Below, in pieces: positions 1 to 5,854 of a DNA stretch of 5,854 nucleotides. The stretch is taken from the NCBI GenBank assembly GCA_028867095.1, contig JAGWHA010000039.1, positions 1 to 5,854 on the forward strand. Direction: 5' to 3'. Position 1 is the stretch's first letter. The number at the start of each line of letters is the position of its first letter. Origin of the DNA: Microcaldota archaeon (GTDB taxonomy: Archaea > Micrarchaeota > Micrarchaeia > Micrarchaeales > CABMGC01). A program made the translations under genes and the position numbers. The notes beneath the pieces are model-generated. The model saw nothing but the letters and a program-made list of their open reading frames with translations, ran no database searches and was not told the DNA's origin.

Positions 1-24
1 TTCAAGACTATTAGGCGAAGCAGA

Positions 25-1572
25 ATGCATGCATTACACGGACTAAAGGAGTTTGCGAGGTTCACAAAGCCGGTGCTCACAATAGAGGAGATGCGAGCAG
101 TGGACATGAACACCATAGCTCTTGGAATCTCCCAAAACGAGCTGATGGACAACGCGGGCAGGGCGGTTGCGGAATTTGTTTCGAAGAAATTCACCGCAGA
201 AAAGAGGATCCTGATTGTCTGCGGAAGGGGCAAGAACGGAGGAGACGGCTTCACTGCGGCAAAACACCTCTGCAAGAAGTACGATGTAAAGGTTGCACTT
301 CTCGGAAACAGGGAGGAGATAAACCCGGACTCTAAGTTTCACCTCAATGCGATCTCCCAGATCCCCACAATCGCGATCATCGAGAACGCGGAGCAGATTA
401 TCCCCCAGCTACTGGGCGAGTGCGATGTTGTCATAGATGCAATCTTCGGAACAGGTTTCCACGGAAAGATGCGCGAGGCGGCGTCGAACGCGATTGACGC
501 AATAAATTCATCAAAAAAAGTCGTGGTCTCATTGGATCTTCCTTCCGGACTTACAAGTGATGGAATAAACAAGAAAATTGTCCGTGCAAAATACACAATA
601 AGCTACCACAAGATGAAGGTCGAACTTCTTCGCAATAAAAACGCAGGAAAAATAGTAGTTGCCGATATTGGAATGCCTGTCGATGCGGAGATTCTTGCAG
701 GTCCAGGTGATCTTTACCTTGCTTCAACTCCAAGAAGCAAGTACTCTAGCAAAAAGGAGAACGGGAAGGCCGTGATAATCGGGGGCAGCAGGAACATCCA
801 CGGCGCACCATCCTTGGCCTCCAACTCCGCCTACTCCACACTTGCGGCCCTCCGAGTCGGAATAGGCTACACGATAACGTGCGTGCCAAGGAGCATCGCA
901 AACATCGTGCGCAAGGTCTCGCCGAACATAATAGTGATCGAAACCGAGTCCCAGGACATTTCCCCTACCGATCTTCCGATTCTGCAGCGCGCGGCAAAGA
1001 GCGCAGACTCGGTGGTTATCGGGCCGGGGCTGGGAAGGGCGCAGGAGAGCCTCGCTGCAGCGGCGTCATTGGTAGCATATCTCTCCAAGCTGGGAAAGAT
1101 GCTTGTTGTTGACGCGGACGCCATCTACTCCATAAATTCCTCGATCCGATTGGGAAGCAAAACGATACTAACACCAAACGAGAAGGAGTTTTCCCACCTT
1201 TCCACCGCGAAGATAAAAAAGGATAATCTGAAGAGCCGAATCGGTGCGGCGGTGAGGGTTGCAAACCATCTCGGCACAAACATTCTTCTCAAGGGCCACC
1301 AGACAATTGTGACTGACGGCAAAGTGGTCAAGGTCATCCCTTCAAATTCCTCCGCTCTTGCGACAATGGGGACCGGGGATGTCCTTTCGGGCATGATCGC
1401 TGGCTATGCCGCAAGGAACAGGGACATGCTGATCTCCGCGACCGCGGGCGCGTATCTGCACGCAAGGATAGGCGATGAGCTCTACGTTGACGAGGGAACT
1501 CACATACTTGCAAGCGACATAATCGAGAGGATACCGAAGATTATAAAAGAATTCGACAAGAATGTTATCTGA
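25..1572 (+). CDS. nnr: Bifunctional NAD(P)HX epimerase / ADP-dependent NAD(P)HX dehydratase
   Basis: Repairs NADH and NADPH that have become hydrated. The N-terminal YjeF_N-type domain interconverts the R and S epimers, and the C-terminal ribokinase-like domain dehydrates S-NAD(P)HX using ADP; it is a soluble cytoplasmic enzyme. The epimerase half (about residues 17-230) shows GRGKNGGDG at 67-75, DAIFGTG at 138-144 and LDLPSGL at 170-176. The dehydratase half (about 240-510) shows IGGS at 252-255, GPGLGR at 333-338, DADAI at 363-367, TPNEKEF at 383-389 (where many homologues have TPHPGEF), LKGH at 422-425 and GTGD at 449-452, whose Asp is the expected catalytic base. The length of 515 fits the fused form. 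The start is uncertain: the frame stays open to base 1, ATG25 has only a weak ribosome site, and family alignment would favour beginning near V17 (GTG at 73). The 3' end overlaps argS by 11 nt. Function is secure; the N-terminus is not. Confidence 0.93.
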   Translation: MHALHGLKEFARFTKPVLTIEEMRAVDMNTIALGISQNELMDNAGRAVAEFVSKKFTAEKRILIVCGRGKNGGDGFTAAKHLCKKYDVKVALLGNREEINPDSKFHLNAISQIPTIAIIENAEQIIPQLLGECDVVIDAIFGTGFHGKMREAASNAIDAINSSKKVVVSLDLPSGLTSDGINKKIVRAKYTISYHKMKVELLRNKNAGKIVVADIGMPVDAEILAGPGDLYLASTPRSKYSSKKENGKAVIIGGSRNIHGAPSLASNSAYSTLAALRVGIGYTITCVPRSIANIVRKVSPNIIVIETESQDISPTDLPILQRAAKSADSVVIGPGLGRAQESLAAAASLVAYLSKLGKMLVVDADAIYSINSSIRLGSKTILTPNEKEFSHLSTAKIKKDNLKSRIGAAVRVANHLGTNILLKGHQTIVTDGKVVKVIPSNSSALATMGTGDVLSGMIAGYAARNRDMLISATAGAYLHARIGDELYVDEGTHILASDIIERIPKIIKEFDKNVI

Positions 1573-3469
1573 TAGAATGCCCTCATCTCCTTCAGCCCAG
1601 GCAAAATCCGAGTTTGCAGAGATTGTGCTAGCGGCGGTGAAGTTCGGCTTTGAGGGAGTGGAGATCGGCATCGAGGATGTTATCTCTTCCATCAGCGTTC
1701 CAAAGAGCGAGATGGGGGACCTTTGCACCTCGATCGCATTTCGGCTCGGGAAGATGATGAAGAAGAGCCCCAGGGAGGTCGCGATCCACATTACAAAGAA
1801 CGCAAAGCCCACAAGGCTCCTCAAGAACTTTTCCGAGGCGAACGGGTACGTCAACGCGGTTCTTGACGAGAAGGAGTACTCAAAGCTTGTTTTGGAGAGG
1901 GTGATTGGGGAGAAGGAGTGCTACGGCGCATCTGATTCCGGAAAGGAAAAGAAGGTCATCGTCGAGTTCCCGAGCGTCAACCCGAACAAGCCCTGGCACG
2001 TAGGCCATGTGCGAAACGCGGTGCTTGGCGCATCGATTTCCAACATACTCAAGTTCGTCTCATTCAACGTCGAGCGCGAGGACTATATAGACGATCTCGG
2101 ACTCCAGATGGCTGAGAGCCTCTGGGGATGGATGAATCTCTCCAGCAAGCCCGACAAGAAGTTCGACCAGTGGATGGGGGAGCAGTACGTGCTTGTCAAC
2201 AAGGAGATGGAGAAGCAGAACATGAAGAAGGAGCTTGACATCATACTAAAGAGGCTCGAGGACCTCGACTCGGAGGAGTCAAGGACGGTTAGGGAGCTTG
2301 CGGAGAGATGCGTGAGGGCGCAGCTTGAGACCGCGATGGCGTACGGAATATACCATGACGTGATGATTTGGGAGAGCGACATCGTGCGCGCAAAGCTCCT
2401 CGAGAAGGCGCTCAAGCTTGCCGAGATTAAGGGGATACTGGACAAGCCAAGCGAGGGCAAGTACGCGCACTCGACAGTTGTCAAGATGCACAAGATAGCC
2501 CGCTTTGCAAAGGAGCTGGTCGGAAACGAGGAGGAGGCGAAGGTGATCGTGCGAAGCAACGGGGCTGCGACGTACATCGCAAAGGACTTCGCGTTCCACA
2601 GCTGGAAGTTTGGTTTGATTGACAGCGCGTTTAGGTACTCAAAGTTCATCGACCAGGACAACGGCAAGCCGCTCTACTTCACGTCAAAGTCCGGTGAGGC
2701 GATGGACTTTGGGAAAGTGGATCTTGCGATAAACATAATTGACGTCAGGCAGAAATACGAGCAGCAGATCATGAAGGCGATGTTCTCGCTCATCGGCGAG
2801 GAGAAGATCGCCAACGGAATAATACATTTCGCATACGGAAGGGTCACGATAAAGGGATCTGACCTGAGCACCAGAAGCGGGAGCTGGATGGGCGATGGGA
2901 AGAACTTCACCGCGGATGATCTGCTCCGCGAGGCAAAGGATAAGGCGCACAAGATAGTCTCGCAGAGCGAGAGCATCAGCGACAAGTCCTCATTCGATTC
3001 CATCTCAAACTCGGTTGCGCTCGCCGCGATAAAGTTCGAGTTCCTAAAGTTCGCCGCCGAGAGCGAGATAGTCTTCTCCTGGGACAAGGCGCTCACATTC
3101 GAAGGCGACTCCGGGCCGTACTGCAGCTACACCCACGCCCGCGCGACAAGGGTCCTGGAAAAGGGGGAGTTTAAGCTCCCCGGCTCGGTAAATTCCGAGA
3201 AGGTCGAGCGCGGCGCTGACTTTGAGCTCATAAAGCTGATCGGAGGCTTTAACGAAACGGTGGAGAAGGCGGCAAGGGAGTACCGCCCAAACGTCATAAC
3301 CGACTACCTGCTGAACCTCTCATCCCTCTTCAGCAAGTTCTACGAGAAGATGCCGATAATAGCCGGCGGCGAGTCGAAGGAGGTCAGGCTTGCGATAACA
3401 TACTGCGCAAAGCAGACGATCGGAAACGCGCTGAGGCTAATCGGAATCGAGCCGCTTGAAAGAATGTGA
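1562..3469 (+). CDS. argS: Arginyl-tRNA synthetase (class I)
   Basis: Attaches arginine to tRNA-Arg with ATP, in the cytoplasm. The N-terminal additional domain (about 15-105, containing MGDLCTSIAFRLGKMM) recognises the tRNA D-loop/elbow in this family. The Rossmann catalytic core carries the HIGH motif as HVGH at 146-149, preceded by K143, the lysine that compensates in ArgRSs lacking the second KMSKS lysine. It continues with YIDDLGLQ at 175-182 and RSNGAATYIAKD at 331-342. The KMSKS-loop equivalent is LSTRSGSW at 435-442, so the canonical KMSK is absent. The C-terminal DALR anticodon-binding domain (about 510-635) has SGPYCSYTHARA at 517-528 and ends in the family-typical LIGIEPLERM. At 635 residues it is full length. 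ATG1562 lies inside the end of nnr, and ATG1577 (residue 6) is an in-frame alternative. Neither has a strong ribosome site, so translation is probably coupled to nnr. The last 33 bases overlap the opposite-strand gene tail to tail. Confidence 0.97.
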   Translation: MLSDRMPSSPSAQAKSEFAEIVLAAVKFGFEGVEIGIEDVISSISVPKSEMGDLCTSIAFRLGKMMKKSPREVAIHITKNAKPTRLLKNFSEANGYVNAVLDEKEYSKLVLERVIGEKECYGASDSGKEKKVIVEFPSVNPNKPWHVGHVRNAVLGASISNILKFVSFNVEREDYIDDLGLQMAESLWGWMNLSSKPDKKFDQWMGEQYVLVNKEMEKQNMKKELDIILKRLEDLDSEESRTVRELAERCVRAQLETAMAYGIYHDVMIWESDIVRAKLLEKALKLAEIKGILDKPSEGKYAHSTVVKMHKIARFAKELVGNEEEAKVIVRSNGAATYIAKDFAFHSWKFGLIDSAFRYSKFIDQDNGKPLYFTSKSGEAMDFGKVDLAINIIDVRQKYEQQIMKAMFSLIGEEKIANGIIHFAYGRVTIKGSDLSTRSGSWMGDGKNFTADDLLREAKDKAHKIVSQSESISDKSSFDSISNSVALAAIKFEFLKFAAESEIVFSWDKALTFEGDSGPYCSYTHARATRVLEKGEFKLPGSVNSEKVERGADFELIKLIGGFNETVEKAAREYRPNVITDYLLNLSSLFSKFYEKMPIIAGGESKEVRLAITYCAKQTIGNALRLIGIEPLERM

Positions 3470-4336
3470 ATTGCCAGGATACTCCCTGTACCTCTCCGAA
3501 TACTTGCAGAGCGTCTCTATCGTCTCTGAATACCCTCCCTTTAGCATCTGAGCCAAATTCCTCAGGCTGATATCGCTCTTCATGTCCACCGCGAGCATGA
3601 GCCTTAGCATCCCCCATGCGAGGTTGTTTTGGGTTATCTCTATGATCTCGCTCTCCGGCATGTTGTGGACCGATGCGAAACGCGAGTAGTAGTGGCTGAT
3701 CAGATCCCTTGCGTTTTGGGCCCCCACCATGAACATAAATGAGCGGACGAACTCGTCGCCTTCAACGTTCTTCCTTGCCCCCATCCCAAGGCCGACCTTC
3801 GCCATCTCCATTGCCTTCTTCTTGTTGCCCTTTGTAATGTAGTCGGCTGTGAAGAGCTGCTGGAATGCGATGCTTGAGCTGTTTATCATAAGTATCTCAG
3901 GCACAACGAACATGTCGGTCACGCTCTTTGAGAGTATACTGTAGTCCCTTCGCGAGAGGCCCGCGGACCGATAAGCCCTGTCCCCGTACATCCTAAAGAG
4001 CCTGTTTAGATTCAGCATCAACTCGTCCACGCTTGCGGAGTTGGTGTGTTCGAGCAGCGCCCTCATCCTCTCGCTCTCAAGTATTCCAAGAGCCTCTATC
4101 GCCTGGCCCACGTATGCGGAAACAATCGAGGCCTTCATCTCCGCGTCCTTTCTGAGCCGCACGGTGATGCTGGTCCCGAAGTTCTTTGTCCTTTGAGAGT
4201 CGCTATTGAACTCGACTATGTTGTTTTTGCGCAGGCTCATCTTCATTATTTCCTCAAGCCTCTTGCCAACCTTGCCAAGCTCGTCGTCCACGGATTTCTC
4301 TGAATTTTTCTGGTCAAAGAACTTTCCAAACCTCAC
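3437..4336 (-). CDS. Unrecognised 299-residue, probably helical soluble protein
   Basis: I do not recognise this family and propose no function. The protein is intact at 299 residues. Residues 1-50 are strongly charged and hydrophilic and look flexible or coiled. Residues 55-285 read as a run of amphipathic helices, with no membrane segment, signal peptide, metal-binding cysteine set (one Cys, C277; one Trp, W241) or nucleotide-binding loop that I can see. Basic patches include RSAGLSRRDY at 123-132 and KGNKKKAMEMAK at 169-180. A glycine-rich turn, GLGMGARKN, lies at 182-190. It starts with GTG directly after the aroA stop (zero gap), with GAGG eight bases upstream inside aroA, so it is very likely translated from the aroA mRNA. 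An out-of-frame ATG four bases earlier stops after eight codons. It ends in TAG 33 bases inside the 3' end of argS; the overlap encodes only its last ten residues. Codon choice (AAG, GAG and AGG-rich) resembles argS, which supports real coding. Homology is unknown. Confidence 0.85.
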   Translation of the reverse strand: MRFGKFFDQKNSEKSVDDELGKVGKRLEEIMKMSLRKNNIVEFNSDSQRTKNFGTSITVRLRKDAEMKASIVSAYVGQAIEALGILESERMRALLEHTNSASVDELMLNLNRLFRMYGDRAYRSAGLSRRDYSILSKSVTDMFVVPEILMINSSSIAFQQLFTADYITKGNKKKAMEMAKVGLGMGARKNVEGDEFVRSFMFMVGAQNARDLISHYYSRFASVHNMPESEIIEITQNNLAWGMLRLMLAVDMKSDISLRNLAQMLKGGYSETIETLCKYSERYREYPGNSHSFKRLDSD

Positions 4337-5614
4337 TCATCTAACCTCTATCTTGGCGTGCAGCCTCGCCATTTCCTCGATGAATCCCGGGAAGGAGACA
4401 TCAACCGACTCGGGATGAGAGACGCTGCAGTTGCCAATGTACATTCCCGCGATGCTAAATGCCATGAAAAGCCTGTGGTCATCGTGCGAATCAAAGTCCG
4501 CACCATACAGCTCCCCTTTTCTTTGAAGTGTCATTCCGTCGGAGCGCTCCACAACGCTCATCCCTTCTATCTTCCCAAACTGCTCGCAAATCACCTTTAT
4601 TCTGTCCGTTTCCTTCTTTCTTGCATGCGCGACATTGACGATCTCTATCGGCTCAGTTGATTTGAGCGCTAGTAGCGCAACAGCCGGAAGGAGATCAGGA
4701 GTCGCGTTCAAATCAAATCTTCCGCCAGTTAGGTACTTCGGGCTCTCCACAGAAATTTTCTTGCCGTCGCTTTTGATTCTCATCCCAACCTGCTGCACGT
4801 ATCCAAGAATTGCCCTGTCGCCCTGGAAGGCCTGCGAGATATTGTCAACAATCCCAACCTTATGTCCGACAAGGCCCGCCATTGAGATGATAAGCGCCGC
4901 GCTCGACCAGTCCCCCGAGATCTCATAGTCCGCAGGAGAATATGACTGGCTTGCTACTCTGTATTTTTTGTTTGGAACGATGGTCTTCACTTCCACCCCG
5001 TGCCTCTTCATAGCCTCTATGGTGCCCTCGACATAGGGATATGAAACTAGATTTCCAATTATAGTAAGCGTGAGGCCATTTTCCATAAGCGCTCCTGATA
5101 TCAAAAGGGCTGATATAAACTGGCTGGACACAGTTCCGTCTATGAAAACTTCTCCCCCAGGTACCTTGCCCCTGACCCAGATGGGCGGCAGGCCATTTTT
5201 ACTGGTTCTGCATTCTGCTCCAAGGCCCCTAAGCGCATTCATAAGCGGCATCATCGGCCTTGTCCTCAGGCTCTCATCTCCATCAAGTTCGGTCTCTCCA
5301 TTGCTTAATGAAGCGCGTGCCGCAGCTATTCTTATTGTGGTCCCAGAGTTAGACGCATCTATCTTCCTGTCATGGTCGTCCAGTTTCGGTCTTCCCTTTA
5401 TTACAAGGGTGTTGTCCCCCTTTAGCGTTATGGCTGCCCCGAATTTTCTGCATGCATCCACCGTAGCAAGCGTGTCCCTTGAAAGCAAGGGATTTTTTAT
5501 GTTGCTAACCCCCTCGCTGCAAGATGAAAGGAAAATCGCCCTGTGGGTCTCGCTCTTTCCAGGCGGGCACTTTATCGTGCCTTCAAGATCGGATTTCTTA
5601 ATGTAGGCTTTCAC
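4337..5614 (-). CDS. aroA: 3-phosphoshikimate 1-carboxyvinyltransferase (EPSP synthase)
   Basis: Transfers the enolpyruvyl group of PEP to shikimate-3-phosphate, the sixth step of the shikimate pathway to chorismate and aromatic amino acids; cytoplasmic. The 425 residues form the usual two-domain fold with all signature blocks. PPGKSETHRA at 17-26 contains the substrate-binding K20, S21 and R25. NSGTTIR at 89-95 is the PEP loop. Further blocks are SLRTRPM at 115-121, SSQF at 163-166, SYPYVEGT at 191-198, GDWSSAA at 234-240, PDLLP at 306-310 (probable catalytic D307), RKKETDRI at 332-339 (E335) and DDHR at 378-381. SFPGF at 407-411 lies near the C-terminus. The GTG start at 5614 has a six-G ribosome site four bases upstream, and the encoded N-terminus aligns with the normal family start. 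It is the first gene of a two-gene unit; its stop abuts the start of the next gene. No other shikimate genes are visible, so the rest of the pathway must lie elsewhere if it is present. Confidence 0.97.
   Translation of the reverse strand: MKAYIKKSDLEGTIKCPPGKSETHRAIFLSSCSEGVSNIKNPLLSRDTLATVDACRKFGAAITLKGDNTLVIKGRPKLDDHDRKIDASNSGTTIRIAAARASLSNGETELDGDESLRTRPMMPLMNALRGLGAECRTSKNGLPPIWVRGKVPGGEVFIDGTVSSQFISALLISGALMENGLTLTIIGNLVSYPYVEGTIEAMKRHGVEVKTIVPNKKYRVASQSYSPADYEISGDWSSAALIISMAGLVGHKVGIVDNISQAFQGDRAILGYVQQVGMRIKSDGKKISVESPKYLTGGRFDLNATPDLLPAVALLALKSTEPIEIVNVAHARKKETDRIKVICEQFGKIEGMSVVERSDGMTLQRKGELYGADFDSHDDHRLFMAFSIAGMYIGNCSVSHPESVDVSFPGFIEEMARLHAKIEVR
4345..4348 (-). promoter_or_regulatory. 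Ribosome binding site of the gene after aroA
   Basis: GAGG on the - strand, eight bases before the GTG at 4336, lies within the last codons of aroA. It decides the GTG start over the nearby out-of-frame ATG and indicates reinitiation or coupled translation after the aroA stop. Confidence 0.6.
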
Positions 5615-5618
5615 AGTT

Positions 5619-5624
5619 CCCCCC
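5619..5624 (-). promoter_or_regulatory. Ribosome binding site of aroA
   Basis: On the - strand a run of six G sits four bases before the GTG start. It can pair with the pyrimidine-rich anti-Shine-Dalgarno end of 16S rRNA and supports GTG5614 as the true start; the preferred register is ambiguous because the run is uniform. Confidence 0.55.
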
Positions 5625-5646
5625 TTTTCAGGAAATGGTGTCGCGG

Positions 5647-5659
5647 CAGTATATAATCG
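5647..5659 (-). promoter_or_regulatory. TATA-box promoter of aroA
   Basis: Read on the - strand, CGATTATATACTG contains a good archaeal TATA box (TTATATA, 5656 down to 5650). About 25 bases downstream the expected transcript start falls near 5627, giving a leader of only about a dozen bases that still includes the six-G ribosome site. A second AT-rich element lies further upstream at 5667-5681 and could be an alternative box or a regulator site. Confidence 0.6.
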
Positions 5660-5675
5660 TTCTCTACATAATCGT
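5653..5675. repeat. Direct repeat ATAATCGT x2 overlapping the aroA TATA box
   Basis: The octamer ATAATCGT occurs at 5653-5660 and again at 5668-5675, a 15-base period, and the second copy is followed by another ATAAT (5676-5680). The first copy overlaps the aroA TATA box. It may be an operator-like pair or a duplicated TATA region; AT-rich promoter DNA can produce this by chance. Confidence 0.45.
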
Positions 5676-5710
5676 ATAATTCTGGCCTTCCCATTTCCCG
5701 CTGAGCGATA

Positions 5711-5726
5711 GGGTTAAAATAATATA
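5711..5726 (+). promoter_or_regulatory. TATA-box promoter of tRNA-Arg
   Basis: The A/T run TTAAAATAATATA (5714-5726) lies in otherwise mixed sequence. Its TTAAAATA part is centred about 25 bases before the first tRNA base, which is the usual archaeal TATA-to-start distance, so transcription probably begins at or within a few bases of the mature 5' end. A purine-containing stretch just upstream (GATAGGG) could be a weak TFB recognition element. This is inferred from spacing and composition only. Confidence 0.7.
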
Positions 5727-5742
5727 GAATCCTATCTACTCT

Positions 5743-5832
5743 GGGTCCGTAGCTCAGCTTGGATAGAGCGGCGCCGTCCTAAGGCGTAGGCCACGGGTTC
5801 AAAAACTAACGTTGAAAATCCCGTCGGACCCG
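5743..5832 (+). tRNA. tRNA-Arg (anticodon CCU), T-loop intron
   Basis: Complete cloverleaf read by hand. Acceptor stem 5743-5749 pairs with 5825-5831, seven Watson-Crick pairs. The D stem is GCTC/GAGC at 5752-5755 and 5766-5769, with A14, G15, G18G19 and A21 in the loop. The anticodon stem is 5771-5775 with 5783-5787 (one G-U pair), and the loop GTCCTAA puts CCU at 5778-5780, reading AGG (arginine). The variable loop is five bases. The T stem is ACGGG/CCCGT at 5793-5797 and 5820-5824. The T loop holds 22 bases rather than 7; removing 15 gives TTCAAAT, a normal T loop with T54, T55, C56 and A58. The discriminator is G5832, and CCA is not encoded. The mature length is 75 before CCA addition. 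A TATA box sits at the correct distance upstream, and a ribosome site follows almost immediately, so the 3' end needs endonucleolytic processing if the two are co-transcribed. Confidence 0.95.
5804..5818 (+). other. 15-nt tRNA intron at position 59/60 with bulge-helix-bulge motif
   Basis: The T loop of the precursor folds as a textbook archaeal splicing motif. The T stem (5793-5797 with 5820-5824) is the outer helix. TTCA (5798-5801) pairs with TGAA (5813-5816) as the four-pair central helix. AAA (5802-5804) is the 5' bulge and AAT (5817-5819) the 3' bulge. An inner AC/GT pair of pairs closes the loop TAAC (5807-5810). Cutting after the second base of each bulge removes AACTAACGTTGAAAA and joins exons into the 7-base loop TTCAAAT. 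Because A-runs flank the junction, four registers give the same mature RNA; the bulge geometry picks this one. A five-pair central helix (TTCAA/TTGAA) is also possible. The inner helix is minimal. Confidence 0.88.
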
Positions 5833-5834
5833 TT

Positions 5835-5838
5835 GGTG
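5835..5838 (+). promoter_or_regulatory. Ribosome binding site of the downstream gene
   Basis: GGTG, a core archaeal Shine-Dalgarno sequence, lies six bases before the ATG at 5845 and only two bases after the tRNA discriminator base. Confidence 0.5.
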
Positions 5839-5844
5839 TTCAAA

Positions 5845-5854
5845 ATGGCAAAGA
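5845..5854 (+). CDS. Start of a downstream gene (partial)
   Basis: An ATG with GGTG at ideal spacing begins a protein reading Met-Ala-Lys before the window ends. Only three full codons are visible, so no product can be named. The 12-base gap to the tRNA leaves no room for a separate TATA promoter outside the tRNA gene, which suggests the two share a transcript driven by the tRNA promoter, unless a promoter lies within the tRNA itself. Confidence 0.45.

Noticed and set aside
25..36. ATGCATGCAT alternating palindrome near the left edge
   Set aside because: Too short and within coding frame; no partner copy or functional context seen.
2083..2667. Long - strand open frame opposite argS
   Set aside because: Ser-rich shadow of argS created by its AAG/GAG/GAC codon bias; no ribosome site or recognisable motif.
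4332..4340. ATG overlapping the aroA stop (ATGA-type junction) as the start of the following gene
   Set aside because: The frame from this ATG stops after eight codons; the long frame starts at the GTG four bases later, which has a properly spaced GAGG.
4337..4396. Lack of lysine before SFP in the AroA C-terminal block as a sign of an inactive enzyme
   Set aside because: Non-lysine residues at this position occur in other functional EPSP synthases as I recall them, and every other substrate-binding and catalytic block is intact.
5070..5606. Long + strand open frame opposite aroA
   Set aside because: It is the antisense shadow of aroA: low-complexity Ser/Pro/Leu-rich, no family motif, while aroA on the other strand is fully conserved.
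5743..5832. T-arm insertion as a sign of a tRNA pseudogene
   Set aside because: All stems pair perfectly, the promoter is in place, and the insertion folds into a precise BHB that restores a consensus T loop.

Overview
This window looks archaeal. The tRNA gene at the right end has no encoded CCA and carries a 15-nt insertion in the T loop. That insertion folds as a bulge-helix-bulge (BHB) splicing motif, the substrate of the archaeal tRNA splicing endonuclease. TATA-box promoters sit about 25 bases upstream of the expected transcript starts, and GGTG/GAGG-type ribosome sites precede several starts. Gene packing is very tight, with one 11-nt overlap, one zero-gap junction and one 33-nt tail-to-tail overlap. 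T-loop introns are best known from Thermoproteales and some deep-branching or DPANN-type archaea, but I cannot place the lineage from these genes alone.

Layout, left to right. On the + strand, a bifunctional NAD(P)HX repair enzyme gene (25-1572; its reading frame is open to the left window edge) overlaps arginyl-tRNA synthetase argS (1562-3469). These probably form one operon. On the - strand, reading right to left, the shikimate-pathway gene aroA (5614-4337, EPSP synthase) is followed with no gap by an unrecognised 299-residue protein gene (4336-3437). The 3' end of the unrecognised gene runs 33 bases into the 3' end of argS. The 128-base spacer at 5615-5742 is a divergent promoter region: one TATA box drives aroA leftward and another drives tRNA-Arg(CCU) rightward (5743-5832). 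Twelve bases after the tRNA, a GGTG ribosome site and an ATG begin another gene that leaves the window.

How the pieces relate: ArgRS charges arginine tRNAs, and the tRNA in this window reads AGG, which is half (14 of 28) of the arginine codons in argS itself. Nnr repairs hydrated NADH/NADPH and AroA makes EPSP for aromatic compounds; neither has an obvious functional tie to its neighbour. The most notable item is the T-loop intron of the tRNA. The unrecognised protein translationally coupled to aroA comes next.
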